64,000 bases of DNA from Ecdyonurus torrentis (GCA_949318235.1 OX439133.1:18074099-18138098), one strand, 5' to 3'. Shown: positions 10,767 through 23,696, counted from the first letter of the stretch. Notes: generated by a model from the letters alone, not told the origin. Translations and numbers: made by a program.

Positions 10767-11762
10767 AGCAGTTGAGGAATTTTTAATTACTTTTTAAAGT
10801 TGTGATGAGAGAGGGGATAAAAATTTGTGGCCAATATACTTAATTTTTTAGTTATTAGAATGTACAAAATATTTAAAAATATTTAAATTTATAAACATTT
10901 GAAGGAAAAAAAAAAAGATATATAGAGAGAGAATTAAAAATTGAGCAATACAATATATCAGATTTTTTTCTCAGGATCTAATTATCATAAAATAATGTTT
11001 ATTTCTAATATTTTCTTTTTTTATTTTATGTTTCAATCATTGTGTTTTTGGCAATACCTATAAAGCTATTTATGAAGAAACTTTAATTTTTTAGTTTAAA
11101 CTACCTGGGCCACAAAATAATTACGTGCTATTTTTATTAGAAAAGAGATGCAATTTTTTTTAATCATCCCGTGTGTCCTGCACCCTGAACAGATAAATCT
11201 AGAGATGGAACTTGAAAAAAAAATTATCCAGGAATTTTAGAAAATGACATCAAAATGATGCCATACATATGGTATAAAATATGGTACAAAATAACCCCCA
11301 AGTCAATATTTCTCAGACGGTTTCCTGTTTTTCAATCAATTTTACTATCGCAGCTAGGTTTTTCATTTAATAAGTATATTTTTTGTTAAATTTCTGTTCG
11401 TTTCATTTCCCCCATAAAAAAAGTAAACATTAAAATTGTGACAGGAACATCAAATCATTTGCTAGCACTTAATTAGTATATTGTTGGTCTTTAGGTGTGC
11501 TTATATTTTCTAACTAACTTTTTTTTTTAAATAAAATAAATTAAATGCATTTTAGAGAAGTTGCGCAAAGTTTTACTCGCCGCAGGCGAAAGAAATTTTT
11601 TGAATTTTCCTTAAATTTTTTCTACTAAATTAACTTTTTGTTGTCCTCTTTTTGAAGGCCAAAAAGAGGACAGTCCTTGTCCTTTTTGGTACTTGAGAGG
11701 ACAGAGGACAAAAGCCCGAAAAAGAGGATGTCCTCTTAAAAAGAGGACAGTTGGTAACCCTG
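10226..11762. mobile_element. 1.5-kb non-autonomous hAT-type element
   Basis: Bounded by CAGGGTTACCAACT and its exact inverse AGTTGGTAACCCTG, with the perfect 8-bp target duplication ACTGTCAC on both sides (10218-10225, 11763-11770). CAGGG termini and 8-bp duplications define hAT elements. Both ends carry repeated AGAGGACA / TGTCCTCTT subterminal motifs, densest at 11640-11750 and expected of transposase-binding sites. There is a G/C-rich patch of GGGGG/CCCCC at 10280-10330. There is no hAT transposase frame. The interior includes a segment of repeat L (about 10530-10720). Nested in element S. Confidence 0.9.
10530..10720 (+). repeat. Family L repeat inside the hAT element
   Basis: Shares AAATTTCTCCAGAATC, TAATGTTAAATTAGGGGACC and ACCAATAAGCTC with 30181-30370, and in reverse with 23973-24100. 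Confidence 0.65.
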
Positions 11763-12281
11763 ACTGTCACAATTTGGAGATCAACGGCAATTTATTTTCT
11801 TCTTCAAATTTGTGTTTTCGTTCATATAATATTATTACTTATTATTTATATTGTATCATTTGCACGTAGACTTTTAAAAGTTAATATATTTTTATTGTAA
11901 TATGCATTGTATCATATTTGCATGGAAGAAGCAAATTGCATATTTCTATGATTATATTATATATGTGAGTTTTTCCTTTTACAATATTATACAAAAAATA
12001 TATAAATGCGTTATATTATATTATAAGAATTTTTGCTGTCTATAGATTCAATATTATGTACAAAATACTCTCTTCGTTCTTTGCAAGGCTCTAGCTTGGT
12101 TTGAAACCTGTTATCACTGCCTTACATACCAATCTATTGTATTCGTTTCCTGTGATTATTGGTCACTCTGATGACGTATGACCACTCGATTTCAGTCATT
12201 TAAGTTTCCTGCCTTATCTTAGATTTTGATCTTTTAGACAGTTTGTTTACATTTATATTTTCCAGAGAGTAAAACGGCCTC

Positions 12282-12350
12282 TTAAAGATAACATGTAATT
12301 GTGAGAATTAAAATTTTAGCGCCAACTTGTAATTCAAGTTTGGAGCCTTT
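12282..12350 (-). repeat. Family P repeat, copy 3 (part 2)
   Basis: Resumes the reverse-strand P match right after element S: TTAAAGATAACATG, then TTTTAGCGCCAACTTGTAAT, paralogous to the TTGGCGGTAAAATTT region near 19496. Confidence 0.7.
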
Positions 12351-13675
<1,325 letters not shown>

Positions 13676-13988
13676 TAAAGGCATAGAACAATTGGAACAA
13701 AAAAAATGTTTAATATCCTAACATACCTAAATATCAATGTTAATTTGACCGGAGTTATTGATTTCTAATTTATTTTACATTTACAAAATGTCAGATGCAT
13801 GTTTATGACGTCACAGCTTACCAGTCCACGCGCGCGGAAACAGGCAAGCTGTGACGTCATAAACATGCAGCTGTCATTTTGTGAATGGAAAATAAATTAG
13901 AAATCAATGACTCCGGTCAAATCAACGTTGATATTTAGGTATGTTAGGATATTAAACATGTTTTTGTTCACAGTGTTCTATGCCTTTA
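13676..13988. mobile_element. Family C palindromic MITE, copy 1
   Basis: A ~313-bp near-perfect inverted repeat: each half runs from TAAAGGCATAGAACA through ATCAACGTTGATTT-type, GATTTCTAATTTATTTT-type and TGACGTCA motifs to a short G+C-rich centre (CACGCGCGCGG). Arms are about 145 bp and the loop about 20. TTAA lies at both ends and TGACGTCA is present in each arm. Confidence 0.9.
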
Positions 13989-14253
13989 ATAAATGTTTAA
14001 TTTATTTAAATGTTTCCCAATCAAAGTTTAGTACCTGTTAAACAGATCCATGCTAATACGTGTGTTGTTATAAAAATCAAATCTGCAAGGCTGTTTCAAA
14101 TTAGTTCTTTATTTCACTAATTTTCTTAATATAACAAAACTGATTGGGAAAAATTTAAAATTTTAGCTTTTCAAATATTTAGTCTCGAAATTAAATTGAT
14201 TAGAATTTTTTTTTTTAAAACTAAAATAACAATATATTTAACTGAATAAGTAT

Positions 14254-14425
14254 TGAATGAATGAATGAATGAATGAATGAATGAATGAATGAATGAATGA
14301 ATGAATGAATGAATGAATGAATGAATGAATGAATGAATGAATGAATGAATGAATGAATGAATGAATGAATGAATGAATGAATGAATGAATGAATGAATGA
14401 ATGAATGAATGAATGAATGAATGAA
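14254..14425. repeat. (TGAA)n microsatellite
   Basis: About 43 perfect units. Confidence 0.98.
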
Positions 14426-14533
14426 AATAAATATAAGTACAATATTAAATACATGTATGCAACCCGCATGTGTTATATGCCCACAAATTTGCATACCTTC
14501 TAGGATACTCTGTTTAGAAAAATAATTATATAT

Positions 14534-14832
14534 TATAGAGTTCATACGCATTACGTCATACTGAAAATACTTGGACGCCATTTTGAATCAATGAACAACA
14601 TTGTACAGCATAGGAAAAGTGTGGTTTATGGCTATTTAATTTGGAACATAATTTGATTTTTTCGTTTTTATATTAATTGTGTTCTCATATTCGAAAACAA
14701 AATTCAACCTGTGAATGTCATCAATGCTCTCAAATATATTGCTAAGTGTTTTTAAACAGGTAAAATGTGTCATACCGACCAATGTTATTTAGTGCTCACA
14801 TATGGCATCGACTTTGATGTAAATGCAAATAC
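14534..14832 (+). mobile_element. Family B MITE, diverged subfamily
   Basis: Starts TATAGAGTTCATACGCATTA. It differs from most B copies by ACATATGGCATCGACTTTGA and AGTGCTCACATATGG near the 3' end. The copies at 55683 and 57440 share these variants. Confidence 0.75.
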
Positions 14833-15521
14833 AATATTGTAAAGTTGATTTTTTTCTTTATCTTTCAAAAACAGATTTTTCTTTTCAAGTAACATTCAAT
14901 AAAAATTTTATATTACGTATATCTACATTTTTTTTTTTTCAAAATCTGAAGGATGATGCATGCGCAGGTGATATAAAGTATGAAACATCGATTTACAAGT
15001 CTTTATAAACATTTTTTTTATTCTGTGCATTGCTAATGGGAATTCAATATTGAAAAAAAAAAAAAAAAAAAAACATTATATTTTTTTGTCTGATTTTTTT
15101 CCAAGTACATCTGTATAACATAGCAAGTATTCTCTCTCTCTCTCTCTCTCCCACTCCCACTCCCACTAGAGCGTTCTACTTAAATATTACTACATACATA
15201 TTTTTCTTACTAAATTTTTTTCCGAGTGTTTAAGCTCTTTTTCAACGTGTAAATAAGTAAACAAAAAGTTTTTATGCTAAATGGAAGAAAACAAGAAATT
15301 GTTTTTATAAAGGTTATGAGAGGAAAGTCATGATTTTTACATATAAATACGCGCAGTAGATTAAGTTAAATAATATATTTAAATTTATTGGATTTCATCG
15401 ATTCATAATTAATATTGGTGTTTATTGTTTAATCAAATAATTAGCAGCTGATGAATTATATAATAATTATTTATTATTGAATAAAGGCAGAGGCAGGAAA
15501 ATTTATATATATTCCAACAAG
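14833..15521. other. Intron spacer with a short CT array
   Basis: An A run (15053-15073), a CT array (15131-15150) followed by CCCACT repeats, and otherwise anonymous DNA. Confidence 0.5.
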
Positions 15522-15567
15522 TGTTTAGAGATATGAATGCCCCCCCCCCTTTTTGTCTATGCCTTTA
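15522..15567 (+). mobile_element. Family A MITE, 3' tip
   Basis: Reads GTGTTTAGAGATATGAATGC, then a C run, then GTCTATGCCTTT. This is the A terminus with a homopolymer expansion, fused to family I. Confidence 0.6.
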
Positions 15568-15700
15568 AAGAATAAGTTCAGGGTTTACAACATGGCTTAG
15601 ATAATGAGAAGAACTGTTCATAAACTCATATAAGACGACCCAAAGACCTTCCATAGCCCCGCAAACTCGAGATCATCCTGCGAGATATGCAACTTGTCCC

Positions 15701-16986
15701 GCACGGAAAAAAATTGTTACCAACTAGAGTTAATTGATCTTAACTCAGTGAACGCATTATTGATATTCTGATATTTAATTAGCAAAAATTTAGCAGGTTT
15801 CTTCTTTGACGATATTAATTATAAGCGATGAAAGAAAGTAGTTAATTTTTACTATCTAATTTATTGTTTTTAATCTTGCAAGTCTTGTTAGTAAATTTTA
15901 ATCAACATATTTGTTTATTTTAATTTTAAAAAGTTTTACCAACTATCCTTCATTAAAAATTACTAACATGTTTATTAACATATTTTTTAAGAAAACATGT
16001 TAGTAGAATTCAGTTAACATTTTAGTAACATTATTAAAAGACCGTTAAAAATAACCGTCACTTTTTTGCACTCCTCTTTTTATCAGTTTTTGTAAAACAG
16101 TGATACAGTAAACTTGTGCTCCTCAAAATCATCAAGAATATACTTGAAAACAATGAGAAGATGAGCTGACTTTGGAATATATTACTCACAACACTAAGGT
16201 AAGCTACATAGAAATATGTTATTCTGAAAGCATGCTTGGAAATTATTGTTTCAAATGAAATTCCATTGTTTGCATAGAGCAGTTATTATGTAACTCATCA
16301 CTCATTGCATTTCATTATTTGCTTACAGAGCTGGCCTAAAACTCTCCCCCGCCACCCGCAACAGTTTGGATATTTGTGGATTTACAATCTTCTTATCACT
16401 GCAAGACCAGAGTGTGCTTCTTGATGGACCATTTCTACAGTTCGATATCACTGAGATGCTGGAGCTGCTAAGTGACAACACAAGTGCTATCCACTCATCA
16501 TTTGTACCCATGACTGTGACAAAAACTGAAAGTGAAAATCTAACCCCTGCCCCCAACCTGCAAAACAGTGTAGTTATCATGAGATATTAATAAATTAAGT
16601 AATTAAAGTGAAATATTTGTGTATTATTTAATTTACCTTGTTTATATAATAAAAAAAGAAATCAATTTATAAATATCCGACTATATTTATAATAAATAAT
16701 TTAAATTGATAAAATATAACAACCTTGTCATTAATAGTAAATAGCATAGATAGTAAAAAGTTAATAAGTTAGGATAGTAAAACTGATTAACTTGAGTTAG
16801 TTACAATTTTATAAAAAACAAAGTTGGTAAAATTTACTAACTTGTCAATTACATACTATCACTCTGTTGTTGATTGAGTTAACTAACTTTTGTTAGTTAA
16901 ATTAACTAAGAAAGATCGCTAAGTACTTTTCAACTAAAAATTTTAGTAACATACAGCTAACTGTTAGTAGAAATTTTTTTCCGTGC
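15701..16986 (+). mobile_element. Element M: 1.29-kb TIR element carrying a coding exon
   Basis: Has a perfect 14-bp inverted repeat, GCACGGAAAAAAAT, at both ends. The right third is built from variants of TTAGTAA / GTTAGTTAA. I could not define a target duplication. Inside is a spliced-looking mini-gene (next entry). No transposase is seen. Confidence 0.65.
16329..16590 (+). CDS. Unrecognised terminal exon inside element M
   Basis: After a TTGCTTACAG acceptor, a reading frame stays open for 86 codons to a TAA at 16588, overlapped by an AATAAA at 16589. It includes LLDGPFLQFDITEMLELLSD and FVPMTVTKTESENLTPAP. The stretch is clearly richer in G+C than its A+T-rich surroundings. About 130 bp upstream, CACTAAG|GTAAGC at 16198 makes a matching donor, giving a canonical short intron (16199-16328). 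The frame continues into the upstream exon (TTL) but soon meets a TGA with no ATG, so the 5' part is missing, frameshifted or non-coding. I do not recognise the protein. It may be a host exon captured by the transposon, or the decayed end of a transposon gene. Confidence 0.35.
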
Positions 16987-17183
16987 GTATCTTTTACGTA
17001 ATAGTTACGGCTTTACTATAGAAAATGTTGTAGCGGGTTGCATATCTCGCAGGATGAGTGCAAGATTGAGAGGCTATCGTGTGGCTACATAATACCTTGG
17101 GGTCATCATATGTGAGTCAATGAACACTTCTTCTCATTATCTAACATTGAAAAAATCATGTTGTAACCCCTGAACTTACTCTT

Positions 17184-17530
17184 TAAAGCCATAGACCCCA
17201 TAAAACAACTTTTTTTTTTGTTACTGATTTAACTCAAAATGGGATCTAAAAAACTGATGACAATATTTTACCAAAATGTAAATGTGGCTCCACAAGAGAG
17301 CATGAAAATACTGTAAAGTATGCAATTTGCTTGAATATTTCTGTTTATGACGTCAGAAACATGCAATAATTAGTATATAAAAATGTTGCGTGGGTTGCAT
17401 AAATCGAAATTTTCCGATCACTGCTACGGAGCTACAGTTGGGTTTCGAGACAAACTAATGTTATTTATGTAAGTCCCATCAAGTGTTTTAGGATCTCAAT
17501 GCTTATGTTTACTTCTGATCCATGCCTTTA
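17184..17530 (+). mobile_element. Family A MITE, full-length
   Basis: Starts TAAAGCCATAGACCCCATAA, carries TGACGTCAGAAACATGCAAT, and ends ATCCATGCCTTTA. Confidence 0.9.
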
Positions 17531-17831
17531 AGATTTTACTAAAAATATTGCACAGTTTGACAATACCTTACAATGTTAAATATGTTGTATTACAAAACGA
17601 CAATATATGAAAATGTCTGAAAGTCATATTTTAGTTGATCTCCGACGTACAATATAGTACAAAACATCAACAGATATGAAGCGAGAAAAGACAAAATCGT
17701 AATCTATGAGTTATACAACATATTCAAGAGAGTGTATTGAAGATTTCTTATATATTTTTATATCTGGAGCAAGAGAGAAAAATGTTATTTCTCTTGTAAA
17801 AATACGTATCAACATTTTTGCGATACTAAAG

Positions 17832-17921
<90 letters not shown>
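17832..17921. repeat. (CT)n microsatellite
   Basis: About 45 CT units with one TT interruption. Confidence 0.98.
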
Positions 17922-17924
<3 letters not shown>

Positions 17925-18026
17925 ACAATAAAAAAGCAGAATCACAATACATTGTGTATCAATGCAAAGTATTGTAGAGTTGGATAACTCAATATTTTAT
18001 TCCCGTCAGATTTAAACTGTTACCTT

Positions 18027-18202
18027 TTTCTTTCTTTTTTTTTTTTTTTTTTTTTCTTTGGTAAATGCATTTTTGTAAAATAGCTATATTTTTTTCTTCT
18101 TTTTTTCTTACCTTTTTTTCTTGCATTTTTTTTCTATATTTTTCTTCTTTTTTCTTCCTTTTTTTTACTTTTTTTTTTTTTTTTTGTTTTACTTTTTTTT
18201 TA
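18027..18202. repeat. T-rich low-complexity tract
   Basis: Poly(T) runs broken by C, CTT and ACC. Confidence 0.85.
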
Positions 18203-18333
18203 TTATGGGCTCAATATATTTAAAAACGTCAATAATATCCTTCATTTTCTTTATACTCAAAATAAGCTAAATTTAAATATATTTTTCAGACTTTTTTATC
18301 CACTATTGTTAAAAATTTTCGACATCCAGGAAT

Positions 18334-18674
18334 TTAAAGGTTGTATTTAAATACTTTGTATCTTAAAATCTAAAATGAAAACTTCTTAACTAAATAGTGA
18401 CATTTAAAAAGTTAATGGTAACGGCTCCCTATCATAAAATGAACTTGTGATTAGTGATTATCAAATAAGAGAGAAAATAATTAATGAAAAATAATTAATG
18501 AAATTAACATGGGTTTTTATGGGAATAAAATTTAAAAAAATTATTTTAAATGTAGCATGGTGATCCCCCCCCCCCCCCCTTTTACATTTTTGAAGAACTT
18601 ATTGTACGAAATTTCAGATTTATTTTTCTCTACAACTTTTTATATAAATTCCGCAGTAGCTGAAATCACCTTCA
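18334..18674 (-). mobile_element. Family D element, diverged copy
   Basis: Follows the D order on the reverse strand: AGGTTGTATTTA, AAGTTAATGGTAACGGCT, ATAAGAGAGAAAATAATTA, ACATGGGTTTTTATGGG, GCATGGTGATC followed by a 13-C run, AAATTTCAGATTTATTTTTC and CCGCAGTAGCTGAAATCACC. TTAA is kept only at the left edge. Confidence 0.75.
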
Positions 18675-18989
18675 AATTTTTTTAGGTCAATCAAAATCTA
18701 TAATAATAATGAAAATGTTTTAGCTAATAAACCAATGTTATTAAAAATTAGGTCCGTTCATTTTTGCGCAAATTAAAATGATATTAGAATTGCAATTATA
18801 ATAAAAATAATAATAAAAAAAAAAAAAAAAAAAATAGGCTTTATTGAAACATGACTAAAAAAAATAATTGAGTATTTTTATAATGAGCTTTAGTGGTTAA
18901 AAGTGTAATACCATATTAAAAAATATGACGTGCTTCATTCAAAATTTTTTTTACATATTTTGTCACGATTATGATTTAAAAAAGTAATA

Positions 18990-19690
18990 TTGAAAAATAA
19001 TTTGCTAGTAATTATTTTGCGTATGGCATGTTTTCATAAAATTCAATTTAACAAAAAAAATATATTTAACGAAGAGAGTGATTGACTTGGTTGGAAAATA
19101 GTCAAAAGAGAAACTTTATTTTCACAATAATTTTCAACGTTATTAGCTAATAAGAATCTAAAATAACGAAATAAAAAAATAAAAATAATAAATAAAAAAA
19201 ATAAAAAAACTAATATATTATAATATTATATCGATATTTTTTGTCACTTTTAGCAAAATGTGTATCTCGCTATTTGTAATGCGTAGCAAAAAAAGTAAGT
19301 AATTTCTAAACGTTATAAAATGGAAATGGCGCTCGACTTACGCATGCAAGGGACAAATGACGAGATAGACATTTTGCTTCGCGTTACAAAAAAAAAAGAA
19401 AAAAAAAAAAAGAACGAGATACACATATTGTTCGCAACAACATAGATATATATTTTTTATTGTTTTAAAACGGTCTCTAACTTGACTTTTAATAAGTTGG
19501 CGGTAAAATTTAAATTTCCACATTTACTTGCTATATCTTTAAAGTGTAATAACTTCAGTATTTGCTCATATTTTCACATGTTTGACATAACTAAACTTTG
19601 AAGTAACATTTCATCTTTACTTGATGTTAATTTTATATTTGACGACCGTGCAGTTTGTGAGATATCGGCCGATCCACAAAAAATTATGAT
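18990..19690 (+). repeat. Family P repeat, copy 2
   Basis: Contains ATATTTAACGAAGAGAGTGA, AATTTAAATTTCCACATTTAC and GTGCAGTTTGTGAGATATCG. At about 19535 it shows the uninterrupted TTTAAAG site corresponding to the S insertion point. Confidence 0.65.
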
Positions 19691-20110
19691 AAAACTTGTG
19701 ATAACCTGTCAATCCCCTCAACATTATGTATGTAGGGTGAAGAAAGTTAACATACAGTATATTGGTGTTATTGCACTGACAAAGTTTTTGTAGCAGATAT
19801 ATTTTTATGTGTTTTCATAAAAGTTATAGCAACACGTCTTTCATGGGAACATAAACAAAAATTATGAAAGAAAAAAAAACTTTCGACTAACTTTAGTACA
19901 AACTTTACGAACATGCTTACGTGACGAAAATAAAGAAAAACATTACAAAATTAAAATGTCTTTTTCTTTGCTTTTTTTCCTGTGAATATTTTTAATAAAC
20001 ATGAAATATAAATTATACAAAAGATTTCAGTCCTTTAATCTATTACGTCGTATGGAATTATTATATGACGATTTAAATAAAACTAGACAATAAAAGTTAC
20101 TTCACTTACA

Positions 20111-20404
20111 TAGGGTGTATGTGAATGACGTCATATTTAATGCGCTTGGGCACCATACTGGAGTAGTGAATAATATTGCTCAGCATAATACAAACTTCGT
20201 TTTTGTCTTTTCTTTGCGAGAATGGTTCACTTTTTATTGTTGTTTCTTTCTCACTTACTTGAGATACTAATTCAACCTATTAGCAACATCAATGCTCTCA
20301 AAAATAATGTTTCGTGTTTTTAAAATGCCAAAATAAGTCATTTTCCTATGTTATGAAGCCCATGTTATTGAGTGATCCAAGATGGCGTTGATTTTAACAT
20401 GTGC
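20111..20404 (+). mobile_element. Family B MITE, near full-length
   Basis: Starts TAGGGTGTATGTGAATGACG and includes ATTGAGTGATCCAAGATGGCG. The 3' terminus is replaced after AACATGTGCC by the retroelement-like tail that follows. Confidence 0.85.
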
Positions 20405-20478
20405 CTTTTTTGATCTCCTGTTGAGCAACCTCTTTGACAATGTGCAATGTTTGTATTGTGATATTTTGCTCAATAAAA

Positions 20479-20515
<37 letters not shown>
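20405..20515 (+). repeat. Possible LINE/SINE 3' end with (ATT)n tail
   Basis: Reads TTGATCTCCTGTTGAGCAAC, ACAATGTGCAATGTTTGTAT, CTCAATAAAATC, then about 12 ATT units. An AATAAA signal followed by a simple tail is typical of non-LTR 3' ends. No coding body is attached. Confidence 0.45.
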
Positions 20516-20516
<1 letters not shown>

Positions 20517-20582
20517 AAATTAATTATCAATTAAGCTGAATTAAAGTATGAACTTTTATATTTGTCATTAATTATACATCTT

Positions 20583-20584
<2 letters not shown>

Positions 20585-20616
<32 letters not shown>
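20585..20616. repeat. (CT)n microsatellite
   Basis: About 16 CT units. Confidence 0.95.
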
Positions 20617-20617
<1 letters not shown>

Positions 20618-21527
20618 AACTTATAGGTGACATGTGTATACTTCTCTTGAAGGTCAAAGTGTGACAGTTTTCTCTCCCTTGTCAAAAACTTACGCATAAT
20701 AATAAGTAAGAAGAAGAAGATGTGAAAACTTTGAATTTATAAAGTTTTGAGGTCTCCTTTCTGTATAATATAAAAATATATAAATAAAAGTTTTTGTTCA
20801 TATTTTCATATTCTATAATGATATACATCACACGTTGTTTTTGCATTTTTATTACGAAGTAAATAATATTCAAAATTTATCAACAAGATTTTTGTCTTTC
20901 TAACTTTCACTCCAGATTTTTTTTCTCTACCCAAGAAATCCACACTAAAATTTCAATTTAGGTGTCACTCGTTGCATTTGCCAAAAATCTCTGTAATTTT
21001 GCATGCTTTAGGGAATTGTCAACTGATTTTCATCGATAACATGGCTTTTCTACGGAAAACATCCTCTTTTTATTTATTTTTTTCATTTTTTGGGAAACCT
21101 AATAAAAGCATATTATAAACACCCTATATGTATAGTTTATGGCAAATAAAGTATGTTAATTTTATTATTTATTATATTTGATAAAAAAAAGGAATTGTAC
21201 TAACTTGTAAGCCTTTAATATTTTCTATAAGCTGTCTTACTTTGCTTGCTTGCATTGTGTTTTTGTATTGTGAAATTTATATAAAAAAGTTTTCCAATTA
21301 AATTAAAACACTTCTATATTGTTTCTTGATGAAAAAGTTTCAAATTCAAAAGCTTGCTCTATTTTAAGCTAAATAAAAAGCAAAAGACGATTTTAAAATC
21401 AGTTATTAAATATTTTTTATTGCTAACTTTGAAAGTGTTTTGTGTTTATATCTATTTGAATCAGATTTTTAGAATTTTTTTACTTTAGTCTTAAATAATA
21501 ATAATAAATAAACTATAATTGATCATG
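20617..21527. other. Intron spacer, nothing recognised
   Basis: A+T-rich DNA without a repeat family I could match inside the window. Confidence 0.5.
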
Positions 21528-21879
21528 GTTGAGTGGTGAAGGTAGCTGACTCGTAACTTTATACTCCTCACCGAGTACAGGTTCAAGTCACTGCTGGGTG
21601 CGTACGTGAAGTGTGAGAGCACAACACGTTGCACGATGTATGTTTACATGCATTCCATGACGACGCACAGCATTTTAGAGGTGCGTGATCGATGTGATTG
21701 CACCGACCAGCCGGCCTTGAGTTTCAACGGTTTCTCTAGACTTTCATGGCAAATGCCGGGCTGTGTAAAAAGACTCTAGCCGGCTTGTGTGTGCGATTTA
21801 CATTGTACCTGTAGATAAGACAATGGCTTGACGAGACCATGGAGAGAAATTTAGCACAAAATCGCAATAACGCAATAAC

Positions 21880-21925
<46 letters not shown>
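21528..21925 (+). mobile_element. tRNA-derived SINE with poly(A)
   Basis: The head has a tRNA-like box A (GGTTGAGTGGTGAAGGTAGC) and box B (GGTTCAAGTCA), the internal promoter of RNA polymerase III. The body shares GTGAGAGCACAACACGTTGC, ACATGCATTCCATGACGACG and GTGATTGCACCGACCAGC with 37655-37985. It ends past GATAAGACAATGGCTTG in a ~43-nt A run at 21882-21925. It sits 90 bp upstream of receptor exon 2, on the same strand. Confidence 0.85.
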
Positions 21926-21927
<2 letters not shown>

Positions 21928-22015
21928 GATAAAAATATTTACTTTAACTACCAATTAATCAGTATTGATTGCCATGAGTTACTTTACTGACCTTATTTCC
22001 CCCCCAATGTTTCAG

Positions 22016-22267
22016 GCGTCTTCCTCGGACCTGTATGTGACTATGTGATCGCTCCTGTGGCTCGCTACGCCGGTGTATGGGGAGTCCCTGTAGTTACTGC
22101 CGGAGGTCAAGCAGATGCCTTCCATCACAAGGCGAGTGGACAGTACCCCAGCTTAACTAGATTGATGGGCTCGTACTCGGCAGTGGGACATGCTCTCAAG
22201 TCTATTCTCAAAGAGTTTGGTTGGACCGTAGCTGGTTTACTGTACCATAATCATGGCGTGGGCAGTG
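22016..22267 (+). CDS. Natriuretic peptide receptor-like protein, exon 2 (ligand-domain core)
   Basis: Opens after CCCCCCAATGTTTCAG and completes the split Gly98 codon. It encodes residues 98-181. GVFLGPVC places Cys105 in the GPxC motif that pairs with Cys79 and contributes to the chloride site in mammalian NPRs. PVARYAGVWGVPVVTAGGQA and SLTRLMGSYSAVGHAL follow the family's PVAR, TAG and LTR...YA landmarks, and FGWTVAGLLYHN is the next beta strand. The reading continues from exon 1 with no missing segment relative to vertebrate NPRs. It ends phase 1 at AGTG|GTGAGT. The donor is followed after 5 nt by the TATC array, which reads on as open frame (LSIY repeats) but is intron. Confidence 0.92.
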
Positions 22268-22272
22268 GTGAG

Positions 22273-22899
<627 letters not shown>

Positions 22900-22934
22900 T
22901 TATCTAATTACTTCACTGATTGATTGATTCGCAG

Positions 22935-23081
22935 CACGAGGTCACTCACTCTGTCACTTCGCCCTCGCTGCAGTATTTACTGCCCTCAACTCCACCCCGG
23001 CTCACAGATCTTTCGACCAAGAGAAAGTATCAGCCAGTGATTACCTGGATTTACTTCGATCTATCTCGCAAAGTGCAAGAA
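22935..23081 (+). CDS. Natriuretic peptide receptor-like protein, exon 3
   Basis: Starts after ATTGATTCGCAG, completes Ala182, and encodes residues 182-230. HSLCHFALAAVF gives Cys188, matching the second conserved NPR cysteine (Cys164 in human NPR-A), whose partner lies further downstream in the protein and is not in this window. NST at 200-202 is a glycosylation sequon. SDYLDLLRSISQSAR matches the helix before the VVI-type strand of the family. It ends phase 1 at AGAA|GTGAGT. All three junctions are phase 1, so exons 2 and 3 are symmetric. Confidence 0.9.
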
Positions 23082-23696
23082 GTGAGTAACATATTTTGAT
23101 TATGTTTTCTCCATTATGACTCCATGCATGTCATAAAACTGCATTATACAGTGTACAGTATAAATGATTTTTTTTTCTTTATTATTGAACGTATTGTTTC
23201 GTTTTACAGACCGTATTTTGTTTTATCATTTTCAATATTAATATATCTTAATTAGCGTTTCGTAAGCTTATTGCTTTTATTTAAAATTTTACGACAAAAT
23301 AATAATAACAATCGCATAACATAAAAAATATTTTTTGTAAAAAATTTAGAAATAATAAAAAAAATAAAACAATTTATGTAGCGTAATATTATTTTTATTA
23401 AAATATTTTTACATTTTTTTTTATTTTTAAAGCTATATAGTATTTGTATTATTTGTATAAAAATAAGTTACAAAGAATTTACACCAGGTAAATAAAAAAT
23501 ATATATTTTTTTAAATAAAAAATTTATATTTACTAATAAATTATGATTAACTTGACAAGTATAATTTTGATAAACTCAAAGTAGTATATGATTCTAATTT
23601 TGTGAAAGAAATTTAAAAGACAATAAATATTTGTTAGCTAAGCACGAGTAAGTAAGTTCAAGAAAGCTAAGAGCCCCTAATATTACATTATTTTTA
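23082..23696. other. Start of intron 3, nothing recognised
   Basis: Very A+T-rich. The last ~50 bp (AAGCTAAGAGCCCCTAATATT) resemble repeat L in reverse. Confidence 0.5.

Larger units (their letters stand above)
8395..12281. mobile_element. Element S: 3.9-kb TTAA-flanked TIR transposon, non-autonomous
   Basis: A perfect 18-bp terminal inverted repeat, GAGGCCGTTTTACTCTCT, bounds 3,887 bp and is flanked by TTAA on each side (8391-8394, 12282-12285). The flanks join into one continuous family P repeat, and the P copies at about 19495-19565 and 7415-7460 show the uninterrupted site, each with a single TTAA. TTAA targeting is characteristic of piggyBac-type transposases, but no transposase frame is present and I do not recognise the TIR. 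Two later insertions (9541-10109 and 10226-11762) account for more than half its length. Confidence 0.85.
15568..17183. mobile_element. Family I foldback repeat interrupted by element M
   Basis: The left arm 15568-15695 and right arm 16988-17183 are inverted copies of each other: TTACAACATGGC / inverse of ATGTTGTAACCCC, GATAATGAGAAGAA / TTCTTCTCATTATC, CCTGCGAGATATGCAAC / GTTGCATATCTCGCAGG. Element M lies between them. The right arm ends exactly where the next family A copy begins. Confidence 0.75.

Noticed and set aside
14171..14581. 136-codon frame of FIHS repeats
   Set aside because: Translation of the (TGAA)n array.
16323..16580. Reverse-strand 85-codon frame in element M
   Set aside because: Antisense shadow of the + strand exon, which has the splice acceptor and AATAAA in the right places.
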